From positions 1 to 64,000 of IMG/VR virus record IMGVR_UViG_3300037222_000084: a stretch of DNA of 64,000 bases; one strand, written 5' to 3'. The stretch's first letter is position 1; each line of letters opens with the position of its first letter. The position numbers were made by a program, and so were the translations under genes. Below, piece by piece: positions 41,330 through 50,039 of this stretch. The notes under the pieces were generated by a model. That model was not told the DNA's origin and did no database searches. It saw only the letters and a program-made list of their open reading frames with translations. Source of the stretch: a virus.

Positions 41330-42295
41330 TTATTCGTCATCTTTGCCATATCCGTCGCCATATGCGTCCATTTCGACCTTGACCCCGTATTTATTGGGAT
41401 TTTGGGCTTCAATGGGAGCTGCATCTTTGCGTTTAGGATCTACTGGCCTGTTTTGATTCAATGCGTCACCACGGTTTTGGTTGTGATACATGTACTCGCG
41501 CTGGGCTATAGCGTGGTAGGGCATACGTTGAGGGGTTCGCCCATTACCATCGGTGACGTTTGTAACCCGTACTTCTTTCAATAAAATTGTGATGTACCAA
41601 TAAGCATTATAGAGGTATCTTACTGAATATACTCGACCTTTTCCAGTATCTGGATCAATACCAGGATTTCTACCACCGTCTACCCAACGAATATTGCCGT
41701 CTTTTGTTATGCTATAGTCTACGCCTTGCATGTATTCGAAGCCACGGCTGTCGATCAGCGGTACTTCCATTTCTTCAATTTTGAACATGGGGACATTGTC
41801 TTGTCCAGCGATGTAGTTCATTTTCTGAGGATTTGACACTTTCACGTCAACGGTTGGGTCTGAAACGTAAATTCTATCGCCAGGTGACAGGTAAATGCGC
41901 TTGCCGTCAGCGAGGCCTAAGTTATTGTAAAAACGAGGCATTACGAGCTTGCTCTCAGACGGATCTAAGATGCTACCACTAGCCCTATTTCTAGTTCGTG
42001 TGTTGTCAGTCATGGTAGCCGTAAAGCGACCAGCCAAAGTGTAAATATTGCCGTTTGACGTAATCGTGTCTACACCGTCACTTCTGCGGTAGTCACCACG
42101 GTCCTTTTGGCCAATAGGACTAGGCATGCCCTTATAGTGAAAGAATTCGACGCCCAAACCGACCACAAAGTCTTCCAATCTATCAAGGTCGAAAGACTCT
42201 TGAATATAGGGAGCAAAGGCTGGAATGGTATCCACCTGTATGTCGCCACTAGGGTCTAGTGGTTTATTTGGACTGTCAGATCCGCTATCGGACAT
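41330..42295 (-). CDS. Virion structural protein, 321 aa
   Basis: Mixed beta protein with Tyr- and Asp-rich C-terminus (YMYHNQNRGD). Its middle contains GKRIYLSPGDRIYVSDPTVD. A head-tail connection role is likely from context; no family recognised. It overlaps the next upstream gene at TAATG. Confidence 0.55.
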   Translation of the reverse strand: MSDSGSDSPNKPLDPSGDIQVDTIPAFAPYIQESFDLDRLEDFVVGLGVEFFHYKGMPSPIGQKDRGDYRRSDGVDTITSNGNIYTLAGRFTATMTDNTRTRNRASGSILDPSESKLVMPRFYNNLGLADGKRIYLSPGDRIYVSDPTVDVKVSNPQKMNYIAGQDNVPMFKIEEMEVPLIDSRGFEYMQGVDYSITKDGNIRWVDGGRNPGIDPDTGKGRVYSVRYLYNAYWYITILLKEVRVTNVTDGNGRTPQRMPYHAIAQREYMYHNQNRGDALNQNRPVDPKRKDAAPIEAQNPNKYGVKVEMDAYGDGYGKDDE

Positions 42296-42465
42296 TATTT
42301 ACACTCTCTGTTTAAGCAAAGGTCTGCTACTTCTTTCAGTTTCTTGTCTGATTCATCGCAAACTTCTTTTACGGTTTCCATGAACCTATCCCAGTCTATA
42401 TCACTCATTCCCTTTTCAGGCTGTTGAGTGGATTTTTTACAAGGTTTAAGTTTCTTTTCGCCCAT
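42295..42465 (-). CDS. Small helical protein, 56 aa
   Basis: Start set at ATG 42465 because AAGGAAGGTAAC lies before it; the frame could extend five codons. MGEKKLKPCKKSTQQPEKG leads into an acidic helix ending LCLNRECK. Function unknown. Confidence 0.55.
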   Translation of the reverse strand: MGEKKLKPCKKSTQQPEKGMSDIDWDRFMETVKEVCDESDKKLKEVADLCLNRECK

Positions 42466-42466
42466 G

Positions 42467-42976
42467 TTACCTTCCTTCAATCCTGATCTTGTGTGCTCCG
42501 CACGAAAGAACTTTCTCTGAGGTAGCTCCAGCTAAGGCTCTACTGAATTTTTTATCGAGGTCCATATCACCAAACACCAACGTGCTCTTGTCTAAATAGG
42601 CGTTAACCGAATACACTTTGTTGTTTGCCTGGGTAACTTGGAATTCTATTTCATTGCCAATTTGCACTGAATACAGGTCGTGTCCAGATTTGCGCAATGA
42701 GTCAGACAGAAAATGCGAGTGACTCTCTACCGTTGGCTCGTATCCCGTCAATTCGCTTTTTTGCATGGAAGGTTGAAATTCTGGATGTTGACGCTCTAGG
42801 TTGAATTTCACAATAGCAGGGTGACTGCCAGCCGCTAGTGCCTCTTCTTGAAGTTTACCTCTTGGACGACCAACGGCTATGTGGAATCCACCGCGAGTTT
42901 TGATCATTTTTACGGGTGCTCCGTTTAGGACACCAACGTCGTCTACTGATTCAATTTCATTAGGTGTGAGTTGCAT
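42467..42976 (-). CDS. Virion-operon protein, 169 aa
   Basis: Alpha/beta protein with a central QKSELTG motif and HSHF cluster. No family recognised. It starts right after the stop of the 2H/transglycosylase gene. Confidence 0.55.
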   Translation of the reverse strand: MQLTPNEIESVDDVGVLNGAPVKMIKTRGGFHIAVGRPRGKLQEEALAAGSHPAIVKFNLERQHPEFQPSMQKSELTGYEPTVESHSHFLSDSLRKSGHDLYSVQIGNEIEFQVTQANNKVYSVNAYLDKSTLVFGDMDLDKKFSRALAGATSEKVLSCGAHKIRIEGR

Positions 42977-44041
42977 TTATTTTTCCTTGTCATAGGCATC
43001 TTTGATTTTTTTAACATGCCAATGTTCGTCTATGTTCTTTTTTTCTTTCTGAGCACGGTATGTACCCTTTACACCTTCAAGCCATGCGTACCCGATTTTG
43101 TTTGGATTTTGGCCAAAATGGTGTTCTAATCGAGCCAAGTGTTTCTGCGCTACAGTGTCTTCTAATCCAGGGTTGTCGTGCATGTACCTACGCATATCGT
43201 CACCGCGAAGCGCCATGCCCTTAGCATATTTGGCTTTTAGGTCCGTGTTCATGTGGATAGTATCGCGTATAGTGGAAGGCATTAGGGCGTACTTTCCATA
43301 TGCGCTCTCGCCTGTGTGCATTCCACCAGCTGGCTTATGGTTGGTCATCTTGCCGTTTTGACTTTCTACGGTTGCGATAGTATTGAGCATGCGCTGACTG
43401 CTATACGAAGGCTGATGCTGTTGAATACTGGCCGGTTCTCTAGGAGGCGAAGCATCTTTGATTGTAGGGCTAGACTGCATAGCGCCCATTACGCCAATTG
43501 CTGCGGCAACGTGTTTGATGCCTTTGTCTAATTTTTCAGATTTTTCAAACGTGTGAACAGGGTTATTTGCGCCGTGTTCAAGAGTCAGAGGACCAAACTC
43601 GATATCGTCGGCGGTTACGCCGTTTTCTTTAAGGTCATCGTAGAGCACCTTGTCGATGGTTACATGGGTCATGAAATTTTTGTAAACATTACCTACGTGT
43701 CCGTAGTGATCGTAAAGAGCCTTGTATTTTGGAGGCAAACCTTCTATCTTGAGCATGTAGTAGTCTAGCTTAGACACTTCCGCCGTAAAGATGATTGGTT
43801 TGAACGTCAAATCCTTAGGATCTGGAGAGCAAATATCATGCTCCTTGACGTACTCTTTCATTTCATCTAAATCAAATTCTTTGGGATTACCAAATATTTT
43901 GAGAGACATGTGCAGAGGAATATCGTCAACAAGGGTAGCGCGACCTTTGATTTTTACGCAGAACAGTACGTCACAGCCTTTTTTGGCTTGTTCCTTATAA
44001 CTGCTGTGTACTCCGACGCCACGCTTCTCTGCCGCGCCCAT
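42977..44041 (-). CDS. 2H phosphoesterase-lytic transglycosylase fusion
   Basis: 354 aa. Residues 25-165 resemble the 2H phosphoesterase fold, with H44-M-S46 in IPLHMSLKIF and H126-V-T128 in FMTHVTID as the paired HxS/T motifs. A linker with FEKSEKLDKG follows. Residues 215-350 look like a lytic transglycosylase/lysozyme domain, with E226 in ATVESQNG as the probable catalytic acid and ESAYGKYALMPSTI after it. The lysozyme part should open peptidoglycan at entry. The 2H part could cleave 2',3'-cyclic or 2'-5' linked nucleotides. Both assignments are by motif. Confidence 0.65.
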   Translation of the reverse strand: MGAAEKRGVGVHSSYKEQAKKGCDVLFCVKIKGRATLVDDIPLHMSLKIFGNPKEFDLDEMKEYVKEHDICSPDPKDLTFKPIIFTAEVSKLDYYMLKIEGLPPKYKALYDHYGHVGNVYKNFMTHVTIDKVLYDDLKENGVTADDIEFGPLTLEHGANNPVHTFEKSEKLDKGIKHVAAAIGVMGAMQSSPTIKDASPPREPASIQQHQPSYSSQRMLNTIATVESQNGKMTNHKPAGGMHTGESAYGKYALMPSTIRDTIHMNTDLKAKYAKGMALRGDDMRRYMHDNPGLEDTVAQKHLARLEHHFGQNPNKIGYAWLEGVKGTYRAQKEKKNIDEHWHVKKIKDAYDKEK

Positions 44042-44874
44042 TAGAAACTCCCGACTAGATACCTATTAGAGAAAACGCTTCTTAGCTGTTTTTTCAAGGT
44101 TTCTCGTTTTTTCTCAAGATCCTCAATGCGTCTAACATATACGTTAGGACCAGGACCACTTGACGATTGAGAGATACCATCTTGACTTTGCGACTGTGAG
44201 TTAAAAATGAATGTAGCTGCGATCATGCTTAAGACAGATATTGCTGCAATTGTACCGATAAGTTCGTTAACCGCTACTGGCACTTGACCTTCTGTATTGG
44301 ATAAACCAGCGGTGTAGTTGATCTGCCAATATGCTGGAACCCAATTGAGTCCATCCATAACGGTCAAAAATGCAATACCCGCATTTCCAACTGATCCGCC
44401 AACTTGATTGACGCCGTATGCTGCCAAAAGAGGAATAACGTTGATTAAGCGTTTTGAGAAATTTGTACATTCTACCCAGGTAGGAGGAATACTGAAAATG
44501 TTGTTGTTGTCCGCGCTGACAATTGCCAGCGACTCCAAACTTATGATTGGGCCTTTCTCGGCCATGATATGAATATACGACTTGTATAAAGCATAGTCAA
44601 ATGGAACTTTGTGCTGAAAGGCTTCACGCAGGATAGTAGATCCTATCATAAGCTCCGCTTCATTCATTGCCCAGTTTAACTGTTCTGTAATTTCTATATC
44701 TGTGATGACATCGCCGTTTCTGAATCTCAACGGAATACCTTTGAGAAACAAACGCTTGAACTTATCAGCGGCAAGCAAAGGCTCGCATCTAGTCAAAAGA
44801 CCAGACGTTTGCTGAGCGTGAACCGGATAAACGGCTGTACCTGAGGTTTTTACCCCTGTTTCTCTAAAATCCAT
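44041..44874 (-). CDS. Virion structural protein, 277 aa
   Basis: Start at ATG 44874 overlapping the preceding stop. Alpha/beta N-terminus, a hydrophobic segment (IGTIAAISVLSMIAATFIF), a Ser/Gln linker and a C-terminal coiled coil (RRIEDLEKKRETLKKQLR). Connector or membrane-contacting role possible. Confidence 0.55.
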   Translation of the reverse strand: MDFRETGVKTSGTAVYPVHAQQTSGLLTRCEPLLAADKFKRLFLKGIPLRFRNGDVITDIEITEQLNWAMNEAELMIGSTILREAFQHKVPFDYALYKSYIHIMAEKGPIISLESLAIVSADNNNIFSIPPTWVECTNFSKRLINVIPLLAAYGVNQVGGSVGNAGIAFLTVMDGLNWVPAYWQINYTAGLSNTEGQVPVAVNELIGTIAAISVLSMIAATFIFNSQSQSQDGISQSSSGPGPNVYVRRIEDLEKKRETLKKQLRSVFSNRYLVGSF

Positions 44875-45323
44875 TAGCAAGACCCACAAGTCGAGACAAG
44901 CTCGACAGCCATAGCATTCATGAGCACGAACTTTCTAGTTACACTGCCTTCTTTCAGGGTGAAAAATAGGTTTCCGCTATTGACAGCCTGGGTGCCAGAG
45001 AGAGATACTGCCCATATAGAACTGTCACAATCGTCTGGTTGAAATGCCTGCACTACGAGTTGTTTACTGTCGTCGATTGAGCAAAATGTTACTTGCGCAG
45101 AAGCTGGACTGTTCACGCCACAACCGGCCATGTAGCGAAGGCTGGACGTTGGACCATTGGAGTTTTGTCCGTTAGATCCGTTCATATTGTTGATATTTTG
45201 GTCTAAGTCAACGAACTGGAAATACAGGGTATTTGGATCTCCCAGACGGGTTTTCCATTGCAAGGCGTAACCAAACTGGTTGACATTTGCATAATTTACA
45301 ATCAAGTTTGCGGATAATCTCAT
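44874..45323 (-). CDS. Virion-operon protein, 149 aa
   Basis: Beta-rich, Asn-rich and with five Cys including a terminal STCGSC. CGGAGCC precedes the ATG and a late-motif site lies 33 nt further up. First gene of a leftward virion unit. Confidence 0.55.
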   Translation of the reverse strand: MRLSANLIVNYANVNQFGYALQWKTRLGDPNTLYFQFVDLDQNINNMNGSNGQNSNGPTSSLRYMAGCGVNSPASAQVTFCSIDDSKQLVVQAFQPDDCDSSIWAVSLSGTQAVNSGNLFFTLKEGSVTRKFVLMNAMAVELVSTCGSC

Positions 45324-45356
45324 TGTTTTGGGCTCCGATCTATGGTATATTCTTAC

Positions 45357-45365
45357 TAAAGATTG
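45357..45365 (-). promoter_or_regulatory. Late-motif site (CAATCTTTA)
   Basis: GCAATCTTTAGTAAGAATAT on the minus strand, 33 nt before the ATG at 45323. The spacing leaves room for a TATACC box before the start. Confidence 0.5.
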
Positions 45366-45369
45366 CCAG

Positions 45370-45390
45370 GATCGGCCAAAAGATCGGCCA
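45370..45390. repeat. Direct repeat GATCGGCCA
   Basis: Two copies, 12 nt apart, between divergent genes. Possible operator. Confidence 0.4.
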
Positions 45391-45427
45391 ATAAACTGCT
45401 AAACTAGTGTAATCACAAGGATTAAAC

Positions 45428-45838
45428 ATGTCGGAAGATAAGAAAGCCCCCGTTTTAGGCACTAACCCAAAAGACCTACTTGGGATCAAGAAAGTCCAGT
45501 TAAATCTGGTGCCTGCCTCAAGCATCATATACCAGGCATTGGCGATGGAAGACGGAGCTAAAAAGTATGGCCCTTACAATTGGCGAGAAAACAAAGTAAT
45601 TGCGAGCATTTACGTCGCAGCTGCTATGCGTCACCTGATGCAGTGGTACGATGAAGGCGAAGAGTTGGCAGAAGACAGCAAGAAGCCACACTTAGCTCAC
45701 GCCTTGGCCTGTATAGGCATCATAGTGGACGCCCTGGAGACTGGCAACCTATCTGACGACCGCCCTGTGCCTGGCTCAGCGTCTAAATTGATCGCTAAGT
45801 GGGAACAAATAAAAAAGGCCCAGTTACCCAAGCCTTAG
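45428..45838 (+). CDS. dATP/dGTP diphosphohydrolase-like (DUF5664)
   Basis: 136 aa after CAAGGATTAAAC. TNPKDLLGIKKVQLNLVP, a GAKKYGPYNWRENK segment, AAAMRHLMQWYDEGEE and HLAHALACIGIIVDA follow the DUF5664 (dATP/dGTP pyrophosphohydrolase N-terminal) pattern of all-alpha NTP diphosphohydrolases. It probably adjusts dNTP pools. It reads rightward inside the leftward virion block. Confidence 0.8.
   Translation: MSEDKKAPVLGTNPKDLLGIKKVQLNLVPASSIIYQALAMEDGAKKYGPYNWRENKVIASIYVAAAMRHLMQWYDEGEELAEDSKKPHLAHALACIGIIVDALETGNLSDDRPVPGSASKLIAKWEQIKKAQLPKP
45811..45836 (-). terminator. Rho-independent terminator
   Basis: On the minus strand AAGGC, a 12-nt loop region and GCCTT are followed by TTTTATT. It lies in the 3' end of the rightward diphosphohydrolase gene and would stop leftward transcripts from the ice-binding-like gene. 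Confidence 0.55.
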
Positions 45839-45898
45839 TTGATCATTCTTTACAGATCGGCTAGGCCTATCGTCCCTAGCGCCCGTTAAATTTTCTAA

Positions 45899-47782
45899 TT
45901 AGCTAGTAATTACGTCGTCATCCAGCGTAACTGCGGTCTGGGCGTATAATGCGCCATGGACAGTTGCAGTTGTTTGAACTGCAATGTTCGTTTGGCCCAA
46001 GATGACGCCTTCGAAAACTGAGCTAACTCCAAGAGTTACAGCGCCACTCACTTGCCAGAAGATGTTCTGTGGCAGCAATCCGCCAGCCAAAGTTATGTGT
46101 ACAGAAGTGCTAAGGCCTAAAGTGCCAGCTACCTGCATGATATACACGTCGCTTGGTCCACCGTTAAGGGTGAGCGCGGTTGGGATAGTAACACCAGTAG
46201 TCCATTTGTACAGACCAGGGGTAAGCGACAATCCGCCAAGGTTTCCGCCACCAAGATTTGTGTGGTCAGGGCTAGTACGTCCAGCCGCATCAGTATACGC
46301 TGCTTGCATATCGCTAACAGCCGTAGTCAGATTGGATGGAGTAGGTGCCGTGTAATCTGCTGCGAAGATATGGCCAGTAACGTTTGGAGCAGTAGAGAAT
46401 GTTCCGCTACCATCCATAGTTAAAGTAAATCCGGTGATCGCTGTTGCAGCGATTGGGCTGACTGCCATTTGGCCAGTGATTGCTGAACCAGAGGTATCGC
46501 TGATACCAGACTCAGACAAGATTCTGTAGTTTCCAGCGGTAGCCAGATTTACAGCGGCGGGACTGTTGCCAATGACATAAGCTGCGCTTGCGATTGCAGA
46601 ATTTGTGTCACCAGCGTGGACTGCCAATGCTTTGAGAGTTTCGCTAGAAGCTACAGACACAGGGCCTGAGTACAGAGTGCTTCCAGTGGTAGGAGTCGAA
46701 CCGTCAGTAGTGTAGTAAATGGTCGATCCAGCTGTAACCGTAGAAATCGTAACCGATTGTATTCCAAGATATGATCCAGCGACTGGCGACATTGTTGGAG
46801 TTGCAACCGTAATTCCACCAGAAATAACATATGCAACGCTAGAAACGTTCGAGTTCAAGAAACCAGATGCAACCGAGATAGCTTTAACGGTTTCGCTAGA
46901 GCTTACGGAAATTGGTCCCGTATATAGGGTGCTTGCCGTGGTAGGAGTCGATCCATTAGTAGTGTAATAAATAGCGGCACCTACGGTAAGCGAAGAAAGG
47001 CTAACCGTTTGTGAGCTAGAATAAGTTCCAGCTGGAACTGAAGCGGCTGGAGCAGCTGCTTGATTAAGTACTGCGGTAGCTACAGTCGTAACGACTGCGC
47101 CTAACACGGTAGCTGTTAAACCAACAGTATCAGCTGCAATAGCGGCTTGCGTATCAGCAGCGATAGTCGCAGCAGAGTCGCCTGAATTAATAGTGACTTC
47201 GACGCTTACTTGGCCAGGTAGAGTGGGATCTGTGTTTGATCCACCAGTAACATTGTACCAAACTACGTAAGTGTTTGCGTTACCAGCATTGTAAAGAAGA
47301 AAAGATGCGCCAGGACCAGTTGAAGGAAAAAGGCTACCGGCAGGCAAAGTAGACTGTACTTGTTGCCATCCGGTGTTTCCATACGTAGAAACATTCAGAG
47401 AAAAACCAGCAGGCATAGACTGATTCTTTGGCTTGTTAGTGAGTTTGATAGGATTCGGAACAAAAGGAATAAGGTTTCCGATATTACGAGCAGCAAGAGC
47501 GGAAATTCCACCTGCTACGTTGGCTATGAATTCAGCCGCTAAAAGAGCGTTGGAAAAACCGTCTACCATTACTCTAATATCGTGTACGGAAAGGGCTTGT
47601 GTTCCAAGCATAGCTGCCTGGATGTTATCTGCAACTTTTTCATCGCCCATAGCAATGACCAATCGTTTCATGGTATAATGCGACAGTATGGAGCCATTAA
47701 CGACGGCAAGGGCCAATTCGTTGCCAGCGATCTTACTAGTCAGCATGTCTACGAGATCGGCGGTTGTCTTTGTGGTTAGCAT
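45899..47782 (-). CDS. Virion protein with ice-binding-like domain
   Basis: 627 aa after AAAGGAG. Residues 1-110 are a helical anchor-like region. Two chitobiase/beta-hexosaminidase C-terminal-type repeats follow (about 246-320 and 330-405), each with IYYTT(N/D)GSTPTT and TLY(T/S)GP. From about 411 to the end runs a DUF3494 (ice-binding protein-like) beta-helix: NLATAGNYRILSESGIS, MAVSPIAATAITGF, the ADYTAPTPSNLTTAVSDMQ segment, NLGGLSLTPGLYKW and NIFWQVSGAVTLG. Probably an exposed virion protein; ice or polysaccharide binding is inferred. Confidence 0.8.
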   Translation of the reverse strand: MLTTKTTADLVDMLTSKIAGNELALAVVNGSILSHYTMKRLVIAMGDEKVADNIQAAMLGTQALSVHDIRVMVDGFSNALLAAEFIANVAGGISALAARNIGNLIPFVPNPIKLTNKPKNQSMPAGFSLNVSTYGNTGWQQVQSTLPAGSLFPSTGPGASFLLYNAGNANTYVVWYNVTGGSNTDPTLPGQVSVEVTINSGDSAATIAADTQAAIAADTVGLTATVLGAVVTTVATAVLNQAAAPAASVPAGTYSSSQTVSLSSLTVGAAIYYTTNGSTPTTASTLYTGPISVSSSETVKAISVASGFLNSNVSSVAYVISGGITVATPTMSPVAGSYLGIQSVTISTVTAGSTIYYTTDGSTPTTGSTLYSGPVSVASSETLKALAVHAGDTNSAIASAAYVIGNSPAAVNLATAGNYRILSESGISDTSGSAITGQMAVSPIAATAITGFTLTMDGSGTFSTAPNVTGHIFAADYTAPTPSNLTTAVSDMQAAYTDAAGRTSPDHTNLGGGNLGGLSLTPGLYKWTTGVTIPTALTLNGGPSDVYIMQVAGTLGLSTSVHITLAGGLLPQNIFWQVSGAVTLGVSSVFEGVILGQTNIAVQTTATVHGALYAQTAVTLDDDVITS

Positions 47783-47819
47783 TTAAAACTCCTTTAAAAG
47801 AACGTCTATCATTCAACGG

Positions 47820-47828
47820 TAAAGATTA
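47820..47828 (-). promoter_or_regulatory. Late-motif site (TAATCTTTA)
   Basis: TTAATCTTTACCG on the minus strand 37 nt before the ATG at 47782. Confidence 0.4.
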
Positions 47829-47839
47829 ATACGGGTCAT

Positions 47840-48535
47840 TTACTCTTCTGCTAAATAGCAGATGCTGCCATCTTGCACCACTTCTCTGGTAGCTCGAATA
47901 GGACGCTTGCTGGCTGGGTAATACATTCGATCTAAGCACGAAGCGTTAACAAAAGTGGTAGGACCAACGTATTCGATCCCACGGGCTTCGTGAATATGAC
48001 CAAAAACATGTAATTTCACCTGTGTTTTCAATATCTTATCCATCAAATCTTGGCAACCAGCACGCTCTTTTGGAGTACCGTCAACATAGGAAACAACGTC
48101 TAAGAATCCAGCTGGAGGACCATGCGTAATGAGCAATTCGGTATCATCTGGAATCATGTCCCAGTGACGTTTAATATCGGGTCCACGATCACGGTTAAAG
48201 GCCCAGCTATGAAACCAAGGTTGGACTGGCGAGCCCCAAATCTTGACGCCTTCTAGGTCTACCCCAGAATCGTTCAAAAGAATAATGTTGCGATCTTGGC
48301 ATGCTTCAGCGAGCAACGCAGGAGTGCGCTCAAAACCCCAATCGTGGTTTCCAGGGACTAGTATGGTATAGTCATAGTCCTGTTTTGCATACCAGTCTAA
48401 AAATGTAAGAATTTCAACTTCACTACCACGAAGACTGACATCTCCAGAGTGAATCAAAATATTGCCACCGTCACACTTGAATCTTTCGTGCTGATTATGA
48501 GTATCTGATAGTAGATCTATGATTAATTTTTCCAT
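47840..48535 (-). CDS. Calcineurin-like metallophosphoesterase
   Basis: 231 aa. All dinuclear metal motifs are visible: LLSDTHNQH (D10, H12), HSGDVS, VPGNHDW, LLITHGPP and HVFGHIHEARG. The length and the GSPVQPW insertion resemble the MPPED-like phosphodiesterase group. Substrate unknown; possibly a nucleotide or nucleic acid. Located between the capsid gene and the ice-binding-like gene. Confidence 0.9.
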   Translation of the reverse strand: MEKLIIDLLSDTHNQHERFKCDGGNILIHSGDVSLRGSEVEILTFLDWYAKQDYDYTILVPGNHDWGFERTPALLAEACQDRNIILLNDSGVDLEGVKIWGSPVQPWFHSWAFNRDRGPDIKRHWDMIPDDTELLITHGPPAGFLDVVSYVDGTPKERAGCQDLMDKILKTQVKLHVFGHIHEARGIEYVGPTTFVNASCLDRMYYPASKRPIRATREVVQDGSICYLAEE

Positions 48536-48559
48536 ACCCTGTTATATCACTAAAACGAA

Positions 48560-48590
48560 AAAACCCGCTAAGAAAACCTAGCGGGTTAGA
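48560..48590 (-). terminator. Rho-independent terminator
   Basis: ACCCGCTA and TAGCGGGT pair around 8 nt. On the minus strand a T-run follows (GGGTTTTTTCG), downstream of the capsid gene. Confidence 0.75.
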
Positions 48591-48615
48591 AATTTTACAA
48601 TTTAGAAACTAAGGA

Positions 48616-50016
48616 TTATCCGCCGCCAGGAATCAATTGGCCAGTGATGTTCTCAAGCAACACGTTTTTGCGTGGCTGATACATTGCCAAAGACAAGAAG
48701 CGGAAGTGAGCTTCGGGCAAGCTCAGGTCGTTTACTGCAAGTTTCAGCTTGCTGTAAGGAGCCAATTGAGCGAATCCCATGGTGTTAGCTTGCACCAAGA
48801 AACCAGTGATCGAACCAGGCTGACGATTGCCCAAGTCTGTGAAGACAGGGTTTCCGTTGTTCTGTGCGATACGACCGATAAACTTTGCAGAAGCAGCTGA
48901 ACCATTAGCAGCTGAACGATACACGTTGTAGTACTGAGCATTAGCAGCAGCAGTGATAGTCACTGTCAACTTGTCACCAGCAGCAGCAGCAACACCAGCA
49001 GAAGCGGCAGATGGGAAGCTTTCGCCGCGCATCGAAACCGACGTTACGTAGTATTGATACGTACCAGCAGCTAACAACGAACCAGCAGCACCGGCATCAG
49101 CAACAGCCGGAGCAGCGGGAGCGGCTGGCGAACCAGTCCGTGCGCGTGCAGGGCGTGTTTTGCCAGACAAGAAGCGCGAAGCCTCAAGGCTAACAATTGC
49201 AGACGAGGTCCACTGAGTGCGCAAATGAGCACCAGTAGCTTCTTGAGCCGAACCTGCTAACATAATGCGCTCTTTTGCGTGCGCGATTTTGTTATAAGCC
49301 GACAAGCTGATAGGATCTAAGATCAAACGATCAGCAGCGCCCATGTTCATTGCAGAACGAACAGAGCTATCTTCGATAATACTTTGGGTAAGAGTTCCAC
49401 CGACTGAAAGAACTACAGTTTGGTCTGAGCCAAATTCTGCGAACATCAAGTCCTGTGTGTTGGACTGAGCGTCCGACTGACGAACTTGTTGGTCAACACC
49501 AATCATGTTCGGAACTTTTGCTACGGCGAGAGGATTGCCGTCAAAAACGCCTACGTTAGAGAAATCTGACTGTCCACGGAACGAGTCAAACTCAATGTCA
49601 CCGGCCAATTTCATGGCAGCGTCAGCAGCAGCGCGATCTTCAGCTTTTACACCGTCGAATGCACCGATCATGTTGGACGCGACAGTCACCCGACGAGTCG
49701 TGCTGTAGTATGCCATGGGCACAACTGCACGAACGTAGTTAGACGTGTCTTCTTCACCCACGCCACCTTCGAATTGGGCGGACCCACCGAAAATACCGTA
49801 GTCAAGTTGACGGTTGAATTGATGCAATTGGCTCTTAACATCTTTCGATGGGAGCATTTTTTGCAATTTGATATGGGAATCGTCGAATGTGACGTTCTGC
49901 ATCACGGGCGACATATCCTCGATCATTAAAGCTGCGCCCTGAACTAAGCGATCTGGAGATGCGAGGTACGAACCTGCTTCCAAAGCTTTCATAAGGGACT
50001 GAAGTTGTTCAATCAT
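48616..50016 (-). CDS. Major capsid protein
   Basis: 466 aa after AAAGGAGAAC. The N-terminal region (KALEAGSYLASPDRLVQGAA, then MIEDMSPVMQNVTFDDSHI) and the helix/strand pattern with RLILDPISLSAYNK and PYSKLKLAVNDLSLPEAHFRF fit HK97-fold capsid proteins of large myoviruses. Residues about 290-400 form an inserted Ig/FnIII-like beta domain (GTYQYYVTSVSMRGESFPS, YYNVYRSA). Position next to the scaffold-like and protease-like genes supports the call. Confidence 0.75.
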   Translation of the reverse strand: MIEQLQSLMKALEAGSYLASPDRLVQGAALMIEDMSPVMQNVTFDDSHIKLQKMLPSKDVKSQLHQFNRQLDYGIFGGSAQFEGGVGEEDTSNYVRAVVPMAYYSTTRRVTVASNMIGAFDGVKAEDRAAADAAMKLAGDIEFDSFRGQSDFSNVGVFDGNPLAVAKVPNMIGVDQQVRQSDAQSNTQDLMFAEFGSDQTVVLSVGGTLTQSIIEDSSVRSAMNMGAADRLILDPISLSAYNKIAHAKERIMLAGSAQEATGAHLRTQWTSSAIVSLEASRFLSGKTRPARARTGSPAAPAAPAVADAGAAGSLLAAGTYQYYVTSVSMRGESFPSAASAGVAAAAGDKLTVTITAAANAQYYNVYRSAANGSAASAKFIGRIAQNNGNPVFTDLGNRQPGSITGFLVQANTMGFAQLAPYSKLKLAVNDLSLPEAHFRFLSLAMYQPRKNVLLENITGQLIPGGG

Positions 50017-50039
50017 TTTGTTCTCCTTTAAACCGCTGC

